From Qipengyuania aestuarii (GTDB lineage: Bacteria > Pseudomonadota > Alphaproteobacteria > Sphingomonadales > Sphingomonadaceae), in assembly GCF_019711535.1 (NCBI RefSeq), contig NZ_JAIGNP010000002.1, positions 1 through 64,000 on the forward strand: 64,000 nucleotides of DNA, in the 5' to 3' direction. The notes below the pieces were generated by a model. It was not told where the DNA came from. It did not search any database and saw only the letters and a list, made by a program, of their open reading frames with translations. A program made the translations under genes and the position numbers. Positions 58,234-64,000 of this stretch are shown here, in pieces (the stretch's first letter is position 1; each line of letters begins with the position of its first letter).

Positions 58234-58593
58234 GGAACGATCTGAAACCTACTCTGATGCCGTCCACAACGTCACGGTCCAGACGCTTTTCGGATTGAAC
58301 CTAAAGCGGGACGAACGGTTGGCGATCGCGCCGACAGCGATCCGAGCTGCTCTTCTCCCGAAATGGCCTCTGAAGACAGAGAAACGAGAAAGATTGCGCC
58401 TAATTAACGGCAGGTTTTGGGGCGCCGTGCCGATCTGTTGAACGACCGCAATGGGTTCGCTTGCGGACTGGTAGGTTTGTGGCAGAGAGCTTCAGGAAAA
58501 CGGTCCTTCAGGTGCTGCTTTTTAGGAGGGAAGGCCATCGGCTGTAGTGGCCTCAGGCGAACGGTGACGCTTCTCCCGCTTCGTCTCGCCCAC
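58234..58593. other. gap without a convincing gene
   Basis: 360 bp between the 2H phosphoesterase start and the acyltransferase stop, on the far side of the integrase remnant. A 75-codon frame on the plus strand (58214-58441) overlaps the phosphoesterase gene and shows no family pattern. No tRNA, hairpin terminator or repeat was recognised. It may be residual mobile-element sequence. Confidence 0.4.
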
Positions 58594-60474
58594 TTACAGC
58601 CGATCGGCGAGATAATCACCAAACAGCGCTCGGCTGACACTGCGGGTCAAGTGGCCGCCGTCGCGATAGATCGACTGCCCCTCGAAGGTTTCGGCGCACT
58701 CCTCCCCCGAACACAGGGCGTCCTCCAGATCGATATACATCGCGCCCCGCTCCCGCGCGGCGAAGGCCTCGATCTTGCGGACGGCAGTGCGATCAGGCGT
58801 CAGGATCGGCGCCGGCAAGCCGAATGCTTGCGCCCGAGCGAGATCGAGGGGCAGATCGCTTCCCCGGCTCAGCTTGGGCAGACCGTACAGAACCACGACC
58901 GATTTGCTGGCCGAGCGGAACAGCGCGACAGTGCGCGCCAACAGGTCGAGGCTGCCATCGACCTCAAAGTCCCTCGAGACGAGATAGACCGTCTTGATCG
59001 CCGGATCCTGCGCTACTCGACGCAGGCCTTTCATGTTGCGATCAAGGCAGTTGCGAGCATCGATCCGTGATCCGTCGGCGATGCTGTATCCAGCCAGCGG
59101 CTTGCACGAATTCTGGTGGAAGGATGCCCCCGCGATCCCCTTCGCTTCCAGCGCTGCGTCGAAGGCGGGGGCCAAGGCCGCGGCGTAGGAATCGCCGATC
59201 ACCACTGCGCTAGGCGCCTCTCCATCCGCACCCAGCCGGCAGTCGGGATCTCCCAGTAGGCAGCGATCGGGAATGTCCGGCCCGTCCGCCGCCGCCGCTG
59301 CCAGCCGGTTTACCGTTGCGGGAAAGCGCTGGGGCAATCCGGCGAAGACCAAAGCGACCGCGGCCGTTGCCAGCAACGCGGCGGTCCCGCCCGCGCTCAC
59401 CCGGCATAGCGCGAGGAAGGAGAAGCTTTTCCGGCGGGTCGGTACTTCAATCAAGTAATAGCTGGCAAAAGCCAGCGCGACCGGGATGGCGATCGCTGGG
59501 ACGATCGCGATCAATCCTTCTGCATCGGGCCAAAGATAGTTCTGAAAGACGATGACGGGCCAGTGCCAGAGATACAGGGAATAGGAGATTAGGCCGAGCA
59601 TCAGCACGGGCGGCTGCGCCAGGACGCGCGAGATCCATGGGATCGCGTCCCTTCCTGACAAAATGACCAGCGCAGTGCCCAGGCAGGGCACGAAGGCGAC
59701 CCAGCCTGGGAACGCCATGCCTTCGTCGATGGCGAACAGCGACCAGGTGATCGCGCCGAAGCCGATTACGGCCAGTGCCACAGCGGGCAACCGGTCGAGC
59801 ATCCGTGGACGCTCGATTACCAGAACCGCAGTCAGCGTGCCGAACAGCAGCTCCCACACCCGGGTTGGCAAAAGGTAAAACGACGCGCCCGGCCGCAGGG
59901 GGCTTTGCCAGACAGACAGGCTGAACGAGAGCACGAAGGCCAGCAGCAGGCACAAATATAGGGCCTTCTTCCACCGCGCCAAGAAGAGGATCAGCACGGG
60001 GATGAAGAGGTAAAACTGTTCCTCGATCGAAAGGGACCATGTGTGTAGCAGCGGAATGCTGGAATCCTGCGCGGCGAAATACCCCGATTCCTGCCAGAAA
60101 TAGATGTTCGAAAAGAAACCGAGCGAGGACAGCAGGCTGATCGCGAAGCTTTCCAGACTGGCGGGAAATAGCAGCAGGAACGCGAATATCGCCGTGACGA
60201 ACAGAACCGTCAGCAGAACGGGCGCGATGCGGCGCAATCTGCGGCGGTAGAAATCCCGTATGTCCACTCGGCCTGTCGCCGCCGCCTCTTCGATAAGGTG
60301 CTTCGAAATAAGGTAACCCGATACGACAAAGAATATGTCCACGCCAACAAAGCCGCCGGCCACCACTTCGACACCCGCATGAAACAGCACCACAGATATG
60401 ACCGCGATGGCGCGAAGGACGTCGATATCGGGACGATAGCGGTGGTTCTCTCTTATATGAGACGGTGCTTGCAT
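58594..60474 (-). CDS. OafA/YrhL-like acyltransferase with C-terminal SGNH domain
   Basis: 626 aa. The acyltransferase-3 part (about 10-360) has some ten transmembrane helices; the catalytic histidine lies in SVVLFHAGVEVVAGGFVGVD, followed by FFVVSGYLISKHLI. The extracytoplasmic C-terminal half (about 400-626) is SGNH-like with the nucleophile loop VVIGDSYAAALAPAFDAAL and a late DGGHLTRSVS resembling the DxxH block. Such fusions O-acetylate surface polysaccharides. No polysaccharide cluster is adjacent. Confidence 0.92.
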   Translation of the reverse strand: MQAPSHIRENHRYRPDIDVLRAIAVISVVLFHAGVEVVAGGFVGVDIFFVVSGYLISKHLIEEAAATGRVDIRDFYRRRLRRIAPVLLTVLFVTAIFAFLLLFPASLESFAISLLSSLGFFSNIYFWQESGYFAAQDSSIPLLHTWSLSIEEQFYLFIPVLILFLARWKKALYLCLLLAFVLSFSLSVWQSPLRPGASFYLLPTRVWELLFGTLTAVLVIERPRMLDRLPAVALAVIGFGAITWSLFAIDEGMAFPGWVAFVPCLGTALVILSGRDAIPWISRVLAQPPVLMLGLISYSLYLWHWPVIVFQNYLWPDAEGLIAIVPAIAIPVALAFASYYLIEVPTRRKSFSFLALCRVSAGGTAALLATAAVALVFAGLPQRFPATVNRLAAAAADGPDIPDRCLLGDPDCRLGADGEAPSAVVIGDSYAAALAPAFDAALEAKGIAGASFHQNSCKPLAGYSIADGSRIDARNCLDRNMKGLRRVAQDPAIKTVYLVSRDFEVDGSLDLLARTVALFRSASKSVVVLYGLPKLSRGSDLPLDLARAQAFGLPAPILTPDRTAVRKIEAFAARERGAMYIDLEDALCSGEECAETFEGQSIYRDGGHLTRSVSRALFGDYLADRL

Positions 60475-61148
60475 GTATGTTGAACTTTGTCCCGAGATAT
60501 AGATGGGTGTCGGCGGCCTTGCCGGGCAGCGGATCGCGACGCTTTAAGGCTCAATCGCAGTGCGCGCAGATAGCTGCAGACGGCAGTGAATAAAAGTGGC
60601 ATGGTTCGAATTGTCATCGGTAGAAACGAACGGCCGCTTTCGGGCATCCACCGGATTAGCCGGAATGACCGACATTGGATGCGTAGCAAACTGACAAGAT
60701 TTGGGCCGACGGCAGACTGTCCGCTTTTAGCAACCGAACCCGCTCGTGCGGACGTTCGACTGCGGTGCTCAGCTTTGGTCGTTGAAGACCGACATCTCGG
60801 CGCTCCGGGGACGGGTCAGTTGCGAGCGCTATCTTTTTCGACCTCGGCGGTTTGCGATATTCTGATCATTCTGCCGAGTGGTCAGCGTTCCGGGCCTCGC
60901 GCCGGTCGCCTAGCTCCTTGAGTATCGCTCCATGCCGTTGCGTATCAGTCGATAACGCAGGCAAGTCAGGGCGGCCAGCGTAAGGATAGCGGCGCCGGGG
61001 CCGTAAATAGCGCCGATCCACGCTACGATATGCGGCGACAAAATTACGGCTCGCCCCACGGCGTAAACGAGCGTCCAACCACCATTATTCAACGACTATT
61101 GAATATAAAATTACGATCGCTTATGTTGCATCGCACAAGGAACGGTAC
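60475..61148. other. gap before the tetR-MFS operon
   Basis: 674 bp. The only possible coding piece is a 60-codon minus-strand frame (60910-61092, TTG start) that reads as a small hydrophobic protein (VILSPHIVAWIGAIYGPGAA); it has no ribosome binding site and is not called. The last 60 bp contain the palindrome listed separately. The rest shows nothing recognised. Confidence 0.4.
61086..61105. promoter_or_regulatory. candidate operator of the tetR-MFS-hlyD operon
   Basis: TATTCAA-N6-TTGAATA is a perfect 7-bp inverted repeat ending 43 bp before the tetR start codon. Its position and symmetry suit autoregulation by the TetR protein encoded next. Confidence 0.5.
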
Positions 61149-61778
61149 ATGAATGAACGGCGCGGGCGTGGACGCCCCAACAATACGGATACGGATACCG
61201 GCAGCGCGATCGCTCGCGCGGCGACGGATCGGTTCGCCGCGCAGGGTTTCGACGCGACCTCCATGCGCGAGATTGCGGCGGATGCGGGGGTCGACGTGGC
61301 GCTCATCTCGTATCATTTCGGGGGCAAGCAAGGGTTGTGGAAGGCGATCGTCGCGCAGGCGGGGCGCGAACTGCGCGCGGCGCTGGAGGCGGTGCTGGCC
61401 GATGCCGAAGAGATGGATGCGCAGGCCCGGCTCGACCGGTCGGCGCGGGCCTTCCTCGCCCATCTTCTCCAGCGCCCCGAAGTCCCCCGGCTGCTGCTGC
61501 GCGATATCACGTTCGACAGCGACCGGTCGCAATGGCTGCTCGAGACGCTGTCGCTCCCTCTGCACCGCCACTTCAACGAGCTGGCGCAAGCAGCCGCACA
61601 GGACCGTGCCGATCCGCCCGCCTATCTCCAGTTCCGCGTGGCCAATTTCATTTACTGCGCCGCCAGCTCTGTCGTGCGGCGTGAGCGTCTCGGCAAGCTT
61701 GTCGACGGGATTGCCGGCGATGCGGAGTTTGCCGCCGCGCTCGAGGCCACGCTGGTCGAAGGGGCGCTGGCGCTATGA
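61149..61778 (+). CDS. TetR-family regulator of the MFS efflux operon
   Basis: 209 aa. HTH at about 12-60 (RFAAQGFDATSMREIAADAG, VALISYHFGGKQGLWKAIV), with a C-terminal domain of the CerR/DUF1956 style (FLAHLLQRPEVPRLLLRDIT). AAGGAA precedes the ATG. Its stop overlaps the MFS start by ATGA, so the repressor is made with its own target pump. Confidence 0.92.
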   Translation: MNERRGRGRPNNTDTDTGSAIARAATDRFAAQGFDATSMREIAADAGVDVALISYHFGGKQGLWKAIVAQAGRELRAALEAVLADAEEMDAQARLDRSARAFLAHLLQRPEVPRLLLRDITFDSDRSQWLLETLSLPLHRHFNELAQAAAQDRADPPAYLQFRVANFIYCAASSVVRRERLGKLVDGIAGDAEFAAALEATLVEGALAL

Positions 61779-63460
61779 GCGAGCACCCTCACTTCGTCGA
61801 CACCGTGGGCGGCTATCGCTTCAAGCCCCACGAGATGCCGATCCTCCCGGGTTCTCCCGCAAATCCCGATCATCCGCACGCGCGCCGCGCGATCTATTTT
61901 GCGATCGGGATCTTCATGGGGCTGCTCGGCGGCTCGCAGAACGGCTTCCTGCTTGCCAATGCGCCCGCGCTGCAGGCCGAATTCGCGCTCACCCCGGTCG
62001 AGGCGGGATGGCTGACCGTGGCCTTCTACTCGACCTATGCGACGATGAGCATGCTGCTGTTCCGCGTCCGGCAGGAATTCGGCATCCAGCCCTTCGTGCG
62101 TTGGGCCATGCTGAGCCTGGTCGCTGCCAATTTCGTGCAGATGGTCGGCCCCGGTTACTATCCGGAACTGGCCGCGCGGGCGGTCGCGGGTGTGACGGCG
62201 GCGGGGCTGTCGGCACTCGCCATCTATTACCTGATGCAGGGCCTGCCGTCCGCCGTCCGCGTGGCAGGGCTGGTGATATCACTCGGCCTGTCGCAGATTG
62301 CCTTCCCGCTTACGCGCGCGCTGTCGCCGGCGCTGATGGTCGACGGGAACATCACCCATGTGTTCCAGTTCCAGTTTGCGCTGTCGCTGGTCGGGCTCGC
62401 GCTGGTTTATGCGCTGCGCCTGCCGCCGGGTATCCGCAAGCCGACCTTCGAGAAGCTCGACATCCCGAGTATCGCGCTGTTCGTGATCGGGGTGGGCGCG
62501 CTGTGCACCTTCCTGATCCAGGGGCGCATCCAGTGGTGGGATACGCCGTGGCTCGGCTATGCGCTGGTGGTCGCGATCCTTGGGCTGGGCGGATGTTTCC
62601 TGATCGAAGCCCATCGGCAAAGCCCCATGCTCGATCTCAGCTGGCTGTCGAGCCGGTCGATCCTGGCGCTGGCGCTGATCGGGGCAACCGTGCGCGTCCT
62701 CGTTTCCGAACAGGGCTTCGGCGCGAGCGGACTGTTCTCGGCCCTCGGTTACGGCAGCCAGCAGCTGACGAGCTATTTCTGGATCCTGACCGGCGCGACG
62801 ATGGCCGGAGTGGCGCTATCGGTGGTGCGGCTCGACCCGCGCGATCTCACGCGTCCGGTGCTGTTCGCGATACTGGTGATCGGCGTCGCCGCCTTTGCCG
62901 ATACGCGCAGCGGCGTGCTCACCCGCCCGCAGGACATGTATTGGACGCAGGCCGCAATCGCCTTCGCCGCCGTCTTCGCGATGGGGCCGATCATGATGGA
63001 AGGCATGCTGCGCGCGCTGGCCGCGGGGCCAAGCTATGTCATCAGCTTCATCGCCGTATTCTCGCTGTCGCAATCGGTCGGCGGCCTTGCTGGGATCGGG
63101 CTGCTGTCCGCCTTCCACACGGTGCGCCTGAAAGCGCATCTCATCGATGCAGGCAGCACTTTGACGATGGCCAACCAGCAGCTCGCGCAGACGGTCGGCA
63201 ATGCCGCGCGCAGGGTCGCATCGCTCCAGGGCGATCCCGCGCTGCAACAGCAGACCGCGATGGCGAATGTCTCGCGAGAGATCAGCCGCGAAGCCGCGGT
63301 GCTGGCCTTCAACGACGTGTTTTTCCTCATCGCCACGCTGTCGGCGGTGACCTTTGCCGCGCTGTTCGTGCCGTGGCTGATCAACAAGATTCGCGGGCGC
63401 AATCCGCTCGCCAAGGAACTGGCCTTCATGGAGGCCATGCGCGCAAGGACGAAACAATGA
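61775..63460 (+). CDS. MFS multidrug transporter (DHA2 family)
   Basis: 561 aa, about 14 transmembrane helices after a soluble start of about 40 aa. Matches to EmrB-like DHA2 pumps include FMGLLGGSQNGFLLANAPAL, EFALTPVEAGWLTVAFYSTY and a late soluble loop before the last helix (SREAAVLAFNDVFFLIATLS). It works with the HlyD/EmrA-type partner encoded next (ATGA overlap) to move drugs across the envelope. Confidence 0.92.
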   Translation: MSEHPHFVDTVGGYRFKPHEMPILPGSPANPDHPHARRAIYFAIGIFMGLLGGSQNGFLLANAPALQAEFALTPVEAGWLTVAFYSTYATMSMLLFRVRQEFGIQPFVRWAMLSLVAANFVQMVGPGYYPELAARAVAGVTAAGLSALAIYYLMQGLPSAVRVAGLVISLGLSQIAFPLTRALSPALMVDGNITHVFQFQFALSLVGLALVYALRLPPGIRKPTFEKLDIPSIALFVIGVGALCTFLIQGRIQWWDTPWLGYALVVAILGLGGCFLIEAHRQSPMLDLSWLSSRSILALALIGATVRVLVSEQGFGASGLFSALGYGSQQLTSYFWILTGATMAGVALSVVRLDPRDLTRPVLFAILVIGVAAFADTRSGVLTRPQDMYWTQAAIAFAAVFAMGPIMMEGMLRALAAGPSYVISFIAVFSLSQSVGGLAGIGLLSAFHTVRLKAHLIDAGSTLTMANQQLAQTVGNAARRVASLQGDPALQQQTAMANVSREISREAAVLAFNDVFFLIATLSAVTFAALFVPWLINKIRGRNPLAKELAFMEAMRARTKQ

Positions 63461-64000
63461 CGCAAGCAACCCCGGCGCAGGCCGATCTCGAAACGGACGC
63501 CGAAACCACGGCCGCCCCCGAACGCACGACGGGCTGGTCGCCCGACCCCTCGCGCCGCCGCATCGCGGTTGCCGTGCTGCTGCTGCTGGTCGGCGTGCTC
63601 GCCGCGCTCTACGCCTGGGGCCTGCCGCCTTTCGCAGGCGGCGACCAGACCACCGATAATGCCTATGTCCGCGGCCGCACCACGGTGGTGAGCCCGCAGG
63701 TCGGCGGCTATCTGGTCGAGGTACCCGTGGTGGATTTCCAGCGGGTCGAGAAGGGCGATCTGCTGGCGCGGATCGACGATGCTCCGTTCCGCGAGAAGGT
63801 CCGGCAGGGCGCGGCCAATTCGGCGGCGCAGCGCGCCACGCTAGCCAACAGCGCGCAGAGCCAGCGTTCGGCGCAGGCGCAGCTCAAATTGCAGGATGCC
63901 GCGGTCGCTTCCGCGCGCGCCGGGCTGCAGAAGGCGCAGGCCGACATGAATCGCATCGCCGAACTGGTCGATGAAGGCTCGGTCTCGCTGCGCGAGCGCG
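63457..64000 (+). CDS. HlyD/EmrA-family periplasmic adaptor, truncated by window edge
   Basis: The first 181 codons are visible. A cytoplasmic N-terminus of about 40 aa precedes a transmembrane segment (IAVAVLLLLVGVLAALYAWG), then the biotinyl/lipoyl-like start TDNAYVRGRTTVVSPQVGGY and an alanine/glutamine-rich coiled coil. The pattern TDNAYV...SPQVGGY is typical of EmrA-like adaptors. It continues past 64000. Confidence 0.93.
   Translation, partial: MTQATPAQADLETDAETTAAPERTTGWSPDPSRRRIAVAVLLLLVGVLAALYAWGLPPFAGGDQTTDNAYVRGRTTVVSPQVGGYLVEVPVVDFQRVEKGDLLARIDDAPFREKVRQGAANSAAQRATLANSAQSQRSAQAQLKLQDAAVASARAGLQKAQADMNRIAELVDEGSVSLRER

Noticed and set aside
58214..58441. 75-codon plus-strand frame
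   Set aside because: Overlaps the 2H phosphoesterase gene, no recognisable family, no ribosome binding site.
60586..60921. 111-codon plus-strand frame
   Set aside because: Composition and lack of any motif suggest chance; the region looks non-coding.
60910..61092. 60-codon hydrophobic minus-strand frame (possible small membrane protein)
   Set aside because: TTG start, no Shine-Dalgarno, and the start lies inside the candidate operator; too little support to call a gene.

Overview
The window looks like a chromosomal segment of an alphaproteobacterium of the order Sphingomonadales, most likely near the Erythrobacteraceae (inference). The support is high GC with GC-rich third codon positions, a methionine synthase split into two genes, a REP-like inverted repeat built on the CGTCAnnCTGAACT core, an Oar-type TonB receptor paired with a TPR-sulfotransferase, and an alphaproteobacterial initiator tRNA. 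Most of it is ordinary core metabolism. The accessory-looking part is about 46.7-61.1 kb.

Layout. 1-8.7 kb: 3' end of tRNA-fMet, an AraC/GyrI regulator with a small exported protein, a DUF5694 protein, acetyl-CoA synthetase, the two-component NHEJ module (ligD, ku), hspQ and tRNA-Ser(CGA). 8.9-15.1 kb (minus): a 5-oxoproline operon with a fused 5-oxoprolinase, the DUF969/DUF979 membrane pair and a DUF2891 protein. 15.2-17.3 kb: a GH3-like protein that seems to have lost its catalytic residues. 17.5-24.1 kb (plus): an ArsR-methyltransferase fusion regulator, metF, metH in two pieces, and a TSUP permease. 24.1-29.0 kb (plus): a tandem glycine riboswitch controlling gcvT-gcvH-gcvPA-gcvPB, followed by an Nmad3-family protein. 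29.7-37.0 kb (minus): valine/isobutyrate degradation (mmsA, acyl-CoA dehydrogenase, 3-hydroxyisobutyryl-CoA hydrolase, enoyl-CoA hydratase, mmsB) with interleaved small genes. 37.1-39.6 kb: a DUF819 membrane protein, a PLP-dependent cysteine-synthase-like enzyme and tRNA-Gly(CCC). 39.8-46.7 kb (minus): a complete tripartite RND efflux operon with its TetR repressor and three matching candidate operators.

46.7-52.0 kb has visibly lower GC. It carries a long AT-rich leader, an Oar-like TonB receptor, an intrinsic terminator only a few bases before the next start codon, and a TPR-sulfotransferase. 52.2-56.7 kb (minus) is a tightly coupled envelope operon: an unclassified lipoprotein, a RimB-like retropepsin-fold protease lipoprotein, an inactive-transglutaminase/7TM protein and an ATP-grasp glutamate-ligase-like enzyme. 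This is the best candidate in the window for an under-described system, and its 5' region is a duplicated segment of about 80 bp. 57.0-57.5 kb holds a decayed tyrosine integrase, followed by a 2H-phosphoesterase and an OafA-like acyltransferase with an SGNH domain. The window ends with a tetR-MFS-hlyD drug-efflux operon cut by the right edge.

Functional links. The metF/metH genes and the glycine cleavage system both feed or draw on the folate one-carbon pool, and each carries its own sensing element (ArsR-methyltransferase fusion; glycine riboswitch). The oxoproline operon converts 5-oxoproline to glutamate. The valine operon ends in propionyl-CoA. All statements are from reading the sequence; no database search was run.
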